Shown here: one piece after another, positions 44,596-54,834 of the stretch
Layout of the letters: the number at the start of each line of letters is the position of its first letter
Position numbering within the stretch: the first letter of the stretch is position 1
Source: Lophium mytilinum
Taxonomy: Eukaryota; Ascomycota; Dothideomycetes; Mytilinidiales; Mytilinidiaceae
Direction: 5' to 3'
DNA length: 64,000 nt
Assembly: GCA_010093605.1 (NCBI GenBank)
Contig: MU004194.1
Location: 605,793 to 669,792, forward strand
Notes under the pieces: generated by a model
The model's database searches: none
Told to the model about the DNA's origin: nothing
What the model saw: only the letters and a program-made list of their open reading frames with translations
Program-made: the position numbers and the translations under genes

Positions 44596-47164
44596 ATGCC
44601 GGAACAGCCTGGCTTCACTTCATCCAGAGACTTTGCATTTCAGAGCACTGACCAGGACTTCGCACACGGTGCTGACGCTGCGACGGCCAGCACTGCATCG
44701 CACTCTACCAACCGCTATGTTCCTGAGAGTACCACCAACGCGTCCAATGCGCCTTCTGACGCGCACCGAACCGCGCCAGACGACCTTCTGAGGGGCTACA
44801 ATCCGCAGCATTCGCCAGACGCATTCGCCAACTACAGCTACAGCCCAGGTGGACCTTTGGTATGGGACTGGAACAACTCAATTGACTTCTCTGAGTTCGC
44901 CCACCACTACGAGCCTCAGGGGGAGTTGGTCCAGGAGCTTCAAAACCAGAATAATCCCTCCCAAGACTTCAGTATCCCGCTTCCTGTATCCGTTCACGAT
45001 TCGATATACCAGTCCCCACTTCAAACACCCAATACTGCGACAGCGCCTGTCCAAAACCCTCTGTCGCCGCCACCACCACCGCAGCAGAGACCTACTATAA
45101 CCACGACAACGACGTCTATGAAGAGGAAAGCTCCTTCAGAGCCCAGCTCCGCGACTTCAGCTAGCATCAGCTCCCACCTGCCCGACATCCAGCAGCCCGC
45201 CGCAAAACGACCCACCAAATCTCGATCTTCCTCTTCTGCGTCCGCGAACGCTCCGGCAATAGCTTCAACTTCAGCTGGCAGTGATCGACGACCGTCTGCA
45301 TCCATGGCGTCAGGCCAGACCACAACAGTGACGGCGGGGACGAGTGAGGGAACAAGCAGTGAGCTTACCCGCAAGAAATCGGATAAGGCTGTGGCGAGTA
45401 ATAGCCGCCAACCTGAGCATGCGCGATCTCGAAGAGTTCCTGAAGCACCGTCAGGGAGGGACGCCAGCCAATTACCTGCTGGGAAGGTGTTTCCCATACA
45501 AATTGGATCTGAGCTGTTTAGATTGTCAGGCGCATCGATATCTTCTGATGGTAAGCTTTCAGCTCCCCTCATAGTCGCAAATGAACCCCTCATTACTGCG
45601 ACTTTCTCTAGTATAGCTGAACTGAGAATTCTAGAGCACCCTCATACTTCTCGCATTTTTTCGGCGAGCAGCTACACCATACGACTGGTCGCGCCGGTGA
45701 CCTGAGAACGCTATATATCGACCGAGATCCTGTAACCTTTCGAGATATATCGTTGCATCTGCAAGGCTACCATGTCAAGCCGCGCGATCCTCAGCATTTC
45801 GTGAGGCTATTTGCTGACGCGCAGTTTTACAGTCGTAGGTTCTCCCCTATCAATACATGGTGCTGAGCAAACAGCTGACAAGGCTTTACGCAGTCCCACG
45901 CCTGACAAAGCAACTCTTTAGCATGGACATCTTCATCCGCGTCGGTCAGCGTGACTTTCAAATTCCACGCGACTTATTCTCGTCGCCCGGGGATAGCCCT
46001 AATTACTTCTCCCTGGGCTTTGCGCAATTCTTCACCACGCCGACCGAAGCCTTCCCCGGTCTTGATCGCGATCAGCTCCTTCGCCCACCATCCATCACTC
46101 CTCCAGCCGTCCCGAGCCGCAACGGCGACACATTCGCCGAACTCCTGAAGCTTTTGCAAGGCTACCAATTGCACATCCGTGACGAGAGCCATCGAGCAGA
46201 ACTACTTCGGGATGCGCGGTACTTCCATCTGAAAGGTCTCGAGCAGCGTCTTATTGCCTGCGACATCAGCTTCAACCTAGCACGCGGTACCTCTGAGATT
46301 CTCATCCGACTCGAAGACATCCGCCAGTCTGGCGTCAGCTTCAAACCAGATACGCATCCTTACAGTACCACGACGACCTCGACCTCGAGCAGCGATTCTC
46401 CTGCTCCTGGCCTCGCCCCTTTAAGCAAACCACCTACACCATCGGCCCACTCAACCGTCTCGAGCACAACCGCATCTGCTCCTGGCTCCGGCACCATCTC
46501 ATATGCGCGCCCCTACACAGACGATCACGCAAACACGAACATCCTCATTCTCGAAATCGGATCCCAGGAATCGACACGCTTGCACCTCCCTACCTCACCA
46601 ATTACTTCCACTTCGTCTTCGCCGTCCCTCGACCTCCGCGCTACCTTCCACGGCCAGACCCTCGCTCGTATCACTAGCTTGTTTTCCGTCGCGGCGGCCA
46701 AGATGGGCCTCCCAGCTACTCAACCGCTCGGGCTCATGATGCTGCAGAACGGCGGCGGAGTAGCCGCGCAGCCAATGTCGCCCGCGAACTCGGGGCTCAG
46801 CGAGAGTCGAGTGCGGGTGCGCTGGGAATCAGATGCTTGGATCGAGGTTGACGGCGTAGCTGTGGAGGTTGTTAGTGGTGAAGATGGTGTAGTTGGTGTA
46901 CAGCGAGTGAAGGGGAACAGTAAAGATAGAGATGGAGATGAGGAAATGGAAGAGCTGGACGGAGAAGATGATGAGTGGGTGTGGGGCGGTGCGAAACACG
47001 AAGAGGAGGAGCGTGAGTGGGTTGTCAAGAAGGGGCACTGGCGATTGAGAGTTGAGCCTGTTGATGGCGAGACCGGCAGGATGCAGATCGTTATGTGTCC
47101 TGTGAGAATCGAGGCGATGTCAAGTGAGAGGACGAGGAATAGGCGGAGAGGGTTTCTGAGTTGA
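44596..47164 (+). CDS. Double BTB/POZ domain protein with disordered N-terminus
   Basis: Three exons (44596-45550, 45637-45834, 45894-47164) give 807 residues. Residues 1-290 are low complexity (Pro/Gln/Ser/Thr-rich, KRKAPSE, PPPPPQQRP), a form seen in transcriptional regulators. Two T1-type BTB folds follow. The first is split over all three exons (KVFPIQIGSELFRLSG, APSYFSHFFGEQL, LYIDRDPVTFRDISLHLQGY). The second begins at about 395 (DIFIRVGQRDFQIPRDLFSS, PNYFSLGFAQFF, FAELLKLLQGYQLHI, ARYFHLKGLEQRLIA). The rest holds a Ser/Thr linker, a DLRATFHGQTLARITSLF region and an acidic segment (DRDGDEEMEELDGEDDE). No DNA-binding domain is visible. BTB domains mediate dimerisation or cullin-3 recruitment. 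Similar fungal proteins are uncharacterised. Confidence 0.9.
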
Positions 47165-48267
47165 TTTTTTAAAAAGAAGCTTTTGGATTCGAGTCGCTGG
47201 GCGGCTGCGCTACCTTCGCTTCGTTGGGCACTGTGTTTATAAGGTTTTGGGATATCTGGGTCAGCTTGCATGTGGACTGGCGTTCTTGTATGGTAAGACT
47301 GGAAATCTTGATGCAAGTTTTGCTTTGACCTGTAGATATATGCTCTTCTCTAGGTAGGTTAGATTGATGCAGTGCTCAACCTATTGAATCTATTTGCCTT
47401 TATGCTATATCGCTGTTCCTCTTTGATCTCCTTCCGCCGCAGTAAGCCCGCCTTGGCTATTAAGTTCTTCATTTGATTCTTCTTTCATCAGTAGCGCGAC
47501 CTTACTGTTACACTCCCGACCTGATATTCACCAACAGCGTCCACGCGGTATGATGAAGTTGCTATCACCAAATACTCCGCATGACCACAGCGTGTCTCTG
47601 ATTCAAAAGCGTATTGGGTCTAATCGTTACCATTGGTACCATTCCTACATTTTTTACCAAAAGCGTGCATATGAGAACCATATAGGGGGCCGTTCAGGGG
47701 GCAATTCAGTCCAGGAATTTGCAATTACACTAGGCATGCTGACAATGAGTAATAATTGTTCTACACTTTTGCGCTAGGTAATACCGGTCAAACTAGGGGC
47801 GTCGCTCTTACCCACGCTTCCGCTCTGGAATCTCCCATTTGGACGCAAAGCGTAGCGAAAACATGTAGTTGCGTCGTCGCGCTCTCGGTCCAAGTAGTAA
47901 GAAGTATATATACGAGAAGTGTGATCAGAACGCGTGCTTCTACAGACCACGCTTTCGGTCTGACATCTCCTTGTTGCACCGCAAGCCTCATTCTCCACTT
48001 CTCTTTGACGCGCATGTGGTACCAGGGTGGTTATGGCGTAGGAATCTGTGAACCGAGTTAGAGAGGTAGGTTGCACGGTTCCTGGAAGTCGCTTCCATAC
48101 CCCGGAAGCCCTTTCAGCCTATCAAGGAGGCATAATATGTATTCATATGCCGGCTTCCAGTAGTGCACTCTCTTCAAGGGATCGCGGAGGAACCAATATC
48201 TGAGGTGAAAGTGCTGTTTTGGGTTAAGCTGTATCGTGCTCAACAGTCATCCTAAACCCCGCCCCTT
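47165..48267. other. Intergenic between convergent genes
   Basis: Between the BTB protein and the histidine kinase. Short minus-strand frames (47788-48015; 48058-48243) have some protein-like composition, but no start, domain or splice pattern supports a gene. Confidence 0.45.
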
Positions 48268-51200
48268 TCATGTGTCCAAAAGATACCTCAACTCCTGAAA
48301 CTTGACCGGCTTAGCCAGATAATGATTGACCCCACTACTCATCGCCTCCTGTTGCGCCTGCGCACTCGCCAGCCCCGTCAGCGCAATGATAGTTGCCGGC
48401 GGCACCTTCCTCTCTTCCTCAAAGGCGCGAATGAGTCGAGTGCACTCCAAGCCGTCCATCACCGGCATCGAAATGTCCATGAGCACGAAGTCGAAGCGTT
48501 CGCCGGGGTCCTCACACGCGCGTTTGTAGGTCTCGAGGGCTTCGAGCCCGTCGCGCGCGGAACCGTAGGGGAGTTTGTGCTTCTTCATGAACATGACGAG
48601 GAGTTGGAGGTTGATGGAATTGTCATCGACGAGAAGAACGCGGACGATGTCCTGAGATTGGCGGGCTGAGTGGGTGCGGGTGGGCGTGGGACGGGGAGTC
48701 TTGCCTCCCTTGGAGACGGAACCCTCGTGGCCGACGGTAGATGGCGAGCTCGTGGGGATGGTCTTTTTCTGCTCAGGACTTGGAAGGTCTGTATTTTCTG
48801 ATTGTTGTCGGGGCCTCATCGGAAGGCTATCTTGGTGTTCATCCGTAGCCGCACGTTTTGGAGCTTGTTGAGACGTCGTAGGAGGCGGCGTTGTGGGAGG
48901 CGGCGTTGCGTTGCTGGGTTCTGGTGAAGGCTGACTATTGTAAGTTCCATTGCTGATGCTCTTAATGTCATCCAAACATCTTTCAAGGACCTTAGCTAGC
49001 TTTCTTGGTCCGCACTGTCTGCGAATTAGTCTCACACAGCTACCTGGGAATATTGAGGATTGAATCGGGCTGCTGATAGTAGTTTCATCGGCCCCAAGAA
49101 AACAGGAAACGTCCGATTACTTACAGGCTGTGGTATAGCTTGGACTACCCTTCCTTCGGCCTTCAACGATGATTTAAACTTCAGCGCCCGAATCGCACTA
49201 GTGCACATGACTATGATAGGAGCGTAGTTTGGTTCGTCCCCTTGAATTGACTTAGGGATTGGACCATGTCGGGACAGGTACGTCTCCATCGATGGCGGTT
49301 CAGCATAAAGGAACATGTCTGCAGATACACCGTTCATATTTGGCGAACGAATGACGCTCATGTGAAACCAGTCCCGAGCGGTTCCCTCGATAGATGCATG
49401 GACAAGATGCGCGTTTTCGGATTGTGATTTCTCACCTTCATTGTTGTAGTCGAGGAGGCATAGAGTCAGACATTTCGTAGAAGCAGCTACCAAAGGCATG
49501 ATCGGTTCTGAAGGAAGTTCAGAGGTTTCGGCAACAGGGAGACTCAACACAACGTCAATTTCGGTTCCAACGAGTTGAGTGCTTTTGACGGTGATTGTGC
49601 CTCCCAGAGATTTTATGATCTGGCGCACGATGCTGAGCCCAAGGCCAGTCCCGACCGAAAAGGGATCCTCCTGGGAGAACGGCGAGAAGAGCTTAGTGCG
49701 CTGGTATTCCATTGACATGCCTTTTCCGGTGTCAACGAAGCGTAGTCGAACATTTATCGTGGAAGGTTCTGTCTCTGCCTTAGCCTTGAGAGAGACTATG
49801 ATGCGTCCTTTCTTTGTGTACTAAAATATGTTAGCTAGGGCTAGCAGAGATAGAAGTATAGTGAGCGTACTTTAAGTGCGTTGCCGAGGAGGTTCATCAC
49901 AATGCGGCGCAGGGCGCCAGGTGGAGTCTTGACATTCCAGCTTGACCTAGATTCTACATCTAGAATGACCAGAACGTCATCTCCTGCGTATTCTTGTGGC
50001 AGCAAACTAGCTACTGCAGGCACATCATTAGAAGCGGAGACTACCGAACTCGGATGACTGCTGGAATCGTGTGAAACGTCTGGGTCATGGAAGTTCCATG
50101 GGTGTGCTCTTTTGAACGCATGACCGGCGCACACAGTGTCGACGACTTCTTCAACTAAGACACTCAGATCGAACTCGACAGTCAATCCAATAATGTTGTT
50201 GCGATCGACGCCGCTTCTCCGGCGAGACTTTACAATTCCGGCCTTCTTGCGACCTTTGGCATTCCTCAATTTATTTATCTTCGCATAGTCCAGAACATGG
50301 TCTATCGTATCGAGAAGAGTCTTCCCACATGTCTCAATGGACGAAAGAAGACCTGCCTGATAGCCATCCATGGTGGTATCGTGGAGGAATTCCAGGGAAC
50401 CTAGGATCCCATGCAGAGGCGATCTCAACTCGTGGCTGATCGAAGCGATAAAGGTGGTCTTCGCAAGGTCGGACCTTTGAGCGTTTTGGCGAGCGACTTC
50501 GCTCATTATGCTGTAACTGAACGCCTTAAGGTACGGTAGCTCTCTGTCCGGATTCACGAGACGGCCGATCTGATCGCTCCAGATGAAAGCGCCGGCGACG
50601 TACTTTCCTTCGGAGAAGTCCCAGAGTGGTAGAAAAATAAGAGTCCGGACGTCAGAGAGAAATTTAAGAAGCTCTGTAGGTACGAATGGCTCGAGCTTGA
50701 ACTTCTTTGTGGAATTGAGGCCGTTGTCGTCCCCAGGGGCTTGATCCATGACCTCGCCCACACTTTCATCGCCTGAGCTGATACCGGACCCATGTTCCGT
50801 GAAACTAAAGGACTTTCCATACGGGAATCTAAATAATGAGTAAGAAAAGGATGCTTCTGGCTAAGGAGCTCAACAGAACGTTCACATACCTTCTGAAGTA
50901 TCTTTGCATATCGTCTTCGGTGAGAGCAAGCGTCTTGTAGAGGAGCTCTGACTTCTGAGCTGTTTCATTCGAAACGGAACAGGCTACCAAAGGACAAAAG
51001 TCCTTTCTCTGTGCAGCGGAGTCATTCTCTCCAGTACTGCTGTCTGACAACGCAGCTCTTGATTTTGCCTTGTTCCGGCGTCGCTGCTGGCGAGGCTGTA
51101 TTTCGTTATCCGTCTCTGATGAAGGGGACTCATCGGTTAGGTCGCTAGCATTGCTAGATGCAGACGACTCTGGAGAACGTCCCATGAGCTGGCCTGCTGT

Positions 51201-52275
51201 AGCAGAGAAGAAAACAACCCCATCTGCTCGGGCGGAGTCACGGATGATCTGGGCTGCACGAGAATACACTCTAGCGGCATCATTTGTAGGATAGTGGGGA
51301 GTGGGACCTGCGTTTGCGAGCGCATCGCCTGGGAGAGTTTCGCTGGTATTCATCGGCACAGCGGGTATTTCTGCGAATTCGGTCTGATCGATGTTTTCAA
51401 TTCGAGAGTTCTCGGTTTGGCGCTCCATCACGGAGCCATTAGAGCCTCTCTGGAGGCGTGGCTTCAGTGGCGGCTTTTCTTCAGGATCTTCCAACGGATT
51501 CGTTGATGACATGCCCTCTATGAATTGTGCCAATCCGCGCACCAGTTTCTCCCCATTGTACCGATCGTCCCGGTCCCTCGCCATTTCTAAATGCTCCATG
51601 ATAGTTGCAGCAACGTCCTCCATGAATCTTAGTTCGTCTGCGTCTAGACCAAATCGAGGCTCATCGCTCGATACCGCATACACGCCGATCTTGTGCCCAG
51701 CCTTTGTTTTGAAAGGGACTCCGGCGTAAAAGTGTACGCCCGGAGAGCCCTTGACGTAGTCTCGGTCCTTGAAGCGATCGTCCAGGCGTAAGTCAGGTAT
51801 GACCAGGGCCTCGGTAGTGTATGTACTTCCGTCCTCTTCCAAGGCGCTGTACGTGGACGCGAGAGCGTGGTGACAAACGCCATCGGTCCTTGCGATTATG
51901 GTGTTTCCCAGCCATACCTCGTCGCCGGGCTTATGGCGCTTGTCGGACACGAGGGAGAGACTCTTTGTCGCCTCAGCCAATATGAATTGCTGGGATGAAT
52001 CTATCAAGGAGACCATTCCCCGTCTGACGTTGAGGCGGAGAGCTGCAAGTTGTGCCCATGAGGTGAGGGCCTTGTCGCGGGAGGACCGTGGCTGGTAGCC
52101 TTTGTACGGGAGGCCCCATGTGTTTTCTCCTCGCTCTGCACTCGAGACTTCGAGGAGGTGGGCGTCCTTCCACGCCTGGTAGTACCTGTATCTACAATTA
52201 GTAACCGACAAGTACGCGGGGCACTATGAGAACAAACCGATATAGATCTCTCTCGCGGGCAGCCTCAGGGCGCAT
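48268..52275 (-). CDS. Hybrid histidine kinase (GAF - HisKA - HATPase - receiver)
   Basis: Five exons (52275-52238, 52191-50890, 50828-49871, 49820-49125, 49014-48268) give 1246 residues. The N-terminal GAF domain (about 55-215) includes VHFYAGVPFKTKAGHKIGVYAV. A linker with DLTDESPSSETD low complexity follows. The dimerisation/phosphoacceptor box is FIASISHELRSPLHG with His579. The ATP-binding domain has MNLLGNALKYTKKG (N box, across the exon 3/4 join), FVDTGKGM and GTGLGLSIVRQI. The receiver domain has the acidic pair Asp1128/Asp1129 (LLVDDN), phosphoacceptor Asp1178 (VLMDISMPVMDG) and Lys1233 (LAKPV). All catalytic residues are present, so the kinase is probably active and feeds a Ypd1-type phosphorelay. 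No membrane segment, so it is soluble. Which fungal HK group it belongs to I leave open. The fourth intron acceptor (cagacag before TGCGGACCG) was chosen to keep frame into CGPRKLA. Confidence 0.93.
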
Positions 52276-53053
52276 GATGGCTGCGTATCCGTTCGAATGC
52301 ACGCCTCCAACCCAGAGCTCTACACAGTGAGCCCCACAAAAGGCTATCAACAGGAAGGAGCGAAGCGATCATGGTCCTTTGGACTGGAATGGCCGGAAAC
52401 GGTCAACATGCTGGCGACGACACTGATGCCGCCTCACCGGCACGTGATAGGAACTACTAACTCCGAGGAACGTTCTCCATGTGCGTCATTGAGCAGGTGG
52501 AGAGGTCCCTCACATTCATCTGAGAAGGATCGTCGAGAAGTACAAAGGGGAGGTAGAATGGGAAATGGAATGAATAGCTTCCCCGCAAAATCAGCTATGA
52601 GCAGGGGCAACCGACTTTCAAGGGTTCGAAAGCAGGGGGACGGTGGGTGGTCTGATTGGCTAAATCCAGAGCATACATACAGGACCGCCTGGACTGCCCG
52701 CATGTGGTTAACCACTTAATTGATCAAGGTACACTTACGGAGTATACGTGAGACCCGCATCAACTCGCGCCCTTTTCGAAGACACAGTAGCACGAGTATT
52801 ACAGGCATTCTATACATGCATCTATTGTGAGTCATGTATCAGAGTCGCCTTATATATTTGACGATTTATCATCCTTCTCTCTCCTCATATATCCAGCTAT
52901 CCTTTCTGTCAAGTAGTCAGTCCTCACATTCATCACCTTTCAATTAGCCTATTCGCTTAGTACCAATCAACCTTTCCGTTACACACCAAAAACTCATCAG
53001 CATACCCAGACATAACTCATCCTTACCACATCTCAACTCCTCATCCTCCCACC
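52276..53053. promoter_or_regulatory. Divergent promoter: histidine kinase and PEP-mutase-family genes
   Basis: 778 bases separate the divergent starts. The right 200 bases form a CT/CA-rich leader ending cctcccaccATG. No gene is supported. Confidence 0.5.
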
Positions 53054-53851
53054 ATGTCCTCCAGCCCCCTCAACACCCTCGCCCAGACCCTCAAATCCCT
53101 CCACCGCCCCGGCGACCCCCTCATGCTCACAAACACCTACGACGCTCTCACCACCCGCATCATCGCCGCCAACCCCCTCGCGCCCGCCCTCGCAACAGCC
53201 AGCTACGCCATCGCCGCCTCCGCCGGCCTAGAAGACGACGCCCTCGACCTCCCCACCAACCTCGCCGGCATCCGCGCCATCGCCGCCGTCGCTAACGAGT
53301 TCAAGAAACCGCTGACTGCCGACTTCCAGGACGGCTATGGCGACCGGCTAGAAGAGGGCGTGCGGGAACTAATCCAGGCCGGGGTCGTGGGGATGAATTT
53401 AGAAGACTATGGGCGCGAGAAGGGCGCGCTTTACGATATCGCGACCGCTTGTGGGCGTATCAAGGCGGTCTTGAGGACGGCGGGCGAGCTCGGGGTGCCG
53501 GATTTCGTGGTCAATGCGCGCACGGACGCGCTGCTTCATGGGGGGAGTGTTGCGGATGCAGTGGAGCGGGGGAGAGCGTATTTAGCGGCTGGGGCTACGA
53601 CTGTTTTTGTGTGGGGCGGGAGGGCGAGGGGAGGGATTCGTAGAGAGGAGGTGAAACAGCTAGCGGACGCGTTTGGAGGCATGTTGAATGTGAGCTTGAG
53701 GTTGGACGAGGTGGATGAGAAAGGGGGGAAGAATCTGACAAGGAGGGAGCTGGGTGAGCTTGGGGTGGCAAGGATATCGGTGGGACCAGGATTGCAGGCG
53801 AAGGCTATGGCGGCATTCAAGAGGGAGGCGGAAAAGGTTTTGGGGGTTTAG
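53054..53851 (+). CDS. PEP mutase / isocitrate lyase superfamily enzyme
   Basis: A single exon of 265 residues. The TIM-barrel superfamily marks are LTNTYDALTTRII, ATASYAIAASAG, LTADFQDGYGD (metal-binding Asp pair), VGMNLEDY (Glu contacting the metal-bound substrate) and VVNARTDALL. The KKCGH active-site loop of isocitrate and methylisocitrate lyases is absent, so it is not a classical lyase of that pair. Members with this short form are often annotated as carboxyphosphonoenolpyruvate phosphonomutase-like or oxaloacetate hydrolase-like and cleave or rearrange 2-oxoacids. The substrate is unknown. The first 270 bases use C-ending codons almost exclusively, the later part less so. Confidence 0.92.
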   Translation: MSSSPLNTLAQTLKSLHRPGDPLMLTNTYDALTTRIIAANPLAPALATASYAIAASAGLEDDALDLPTNLAGIRAIAAVANEFKKPLTADFQDGYGDRLEEGVRELIQAGVVGMNLEDYGREKGALYDIATACGRIKAVLRTAGELGVPDFVVNARTDALLHGGSVADAVERGRAYLAAGATTVFVWGGRARGGIRREEVKQLADAFGGMLNVSLRLDEVDEKGGKNLTRRELGELGVARISVGPGLQAKAMAAFKREAEKVLGV

Positions 53852-54082
53852 CTGAAGGTTTGAGTAGGATGTGATGCGAATGTGGTAGTGATGTATGCAA
53901 TTACGGCTAATATACAAAGAGCACGCTTGTTATGACGAACAAGAAACAATGCCCCCAAAACGACCAAAATTCAAGCGAAATCATATATGTATTAGAACCA
54001 GACTATCCCCTTTTCGTACCCCACATGTTGCTAACTTGGAACGCGTGTTGTCTTGTCGTCCAGGCATGCGATGAGAAGCGAT

Positions 54083-54834
54083 TTACTTGCAAGCCGCCAG
54101 AAGAGCGCCGAAGTTGACGAAGACCTTGCTGATGATGAAAAGGTAAATTTGGAAGTCGATCTTGATACTCGCGATGAACTTAGCGACAACTGCGCCAATA
54201 GCAAGCAGGAACGAGATGTATCCGTGGAGGAACAGGGTAAAGGTCCAGCCAAGCAGTTCGATGATGGCTGCAGAGGCGTTAGTGAGCATTTAACGGAGTT
54301 ATTGGAGAGTAGAGACATACTGATCTTGAGGACCGCAGCCGCGTACAAGAGCGTGTAGATTATTTCAATCCACACCTTGATAGCAAGGGAGACGAGGAGC
54401 TTGAAATCGATTTCGATGAGTTCAACGAGCTTCAGCTGGTAGATCTTGAGGGTTGCAAGGGAGAAGGCGGCGATAATCTTCTGGATCTGCACCTGGATGC
54501 CAGCGATGATTTCGATTTTCTTGGTGAAATCGATGGAGATGCTCTCGCATGAAGAGATAGTAACATCTATATGTTGTCAGCAGGCGGCCGTGTGGATCAA
54601 GAACGTTTTTATGGGCATACTGATGGCCGCGGTATAGCTGAACACTTCTTTTACGAGCCCGTCTACGATAACAACGATCTCCGGAAGTGTTCGCTCCTGA
54701 ACAGCGACGGCGGAAGCATCACGTTGCTCAACCTCTGCAACGGCAACATCGCGGGTCTGGATGGAAGTCGGGGCCGCGAGGGAGCTGACGAACAGGCTCG
54801 AAAGAGCAAAAAGGGAGAATGCTGAGAACCTCAT
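54083..54834 (-). CDS. Small hydrophobic secreted protein of unknown family
   Basis: Three exons (54834-54621, 54566-54321, 54267-54083) give 214 residues. A clear signal peptide (MRFSAFSLFALSSLFVSSLA) is followed by a short polar segment with spaced Arg (TRDVAVAEVEQRDASAVAVQER). About 150 residues of amphipathic to hydrophobic helices follow, dominated by Ile, Val, Leu and Ala with regularly placed Lys/Glu (IEIIAGIQVQIQKIIAAF, LVELIEIDFKLLVSLAIK, ASIKIDFQIYLFIISKVF). Two cysteines remain (SSCES; LAACK at the end). No known fold is recognised. The composition recalls small self-assembling or membrane-active wall proteins, but the eight-cysteine pattern of hydrophobins is absent. A TATA box lies about 145 bases upstream. 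Both introns have gtatg donors in phase 1. Confidence 0.85.

Noticed and set aside
47189-47215. Segment gattcgagtcgctggg considered as part of a tRNA
   Set aside because: No matching A box or cloverleaf arms could be built around it.
47774-48243. Minus-strand frames with partly protein-like composition
   Set aside because: No coherent start or splice model, and no recognised domain.
49015-49124. Nearer acceptors (cccag at about 49045, cagcag) for the fourth histidine-kinase intron
   Set aside because: They lead to in-frame stops; only the acceptor before TGCGGACCG keeps frame into the conserved CGPRKLA.
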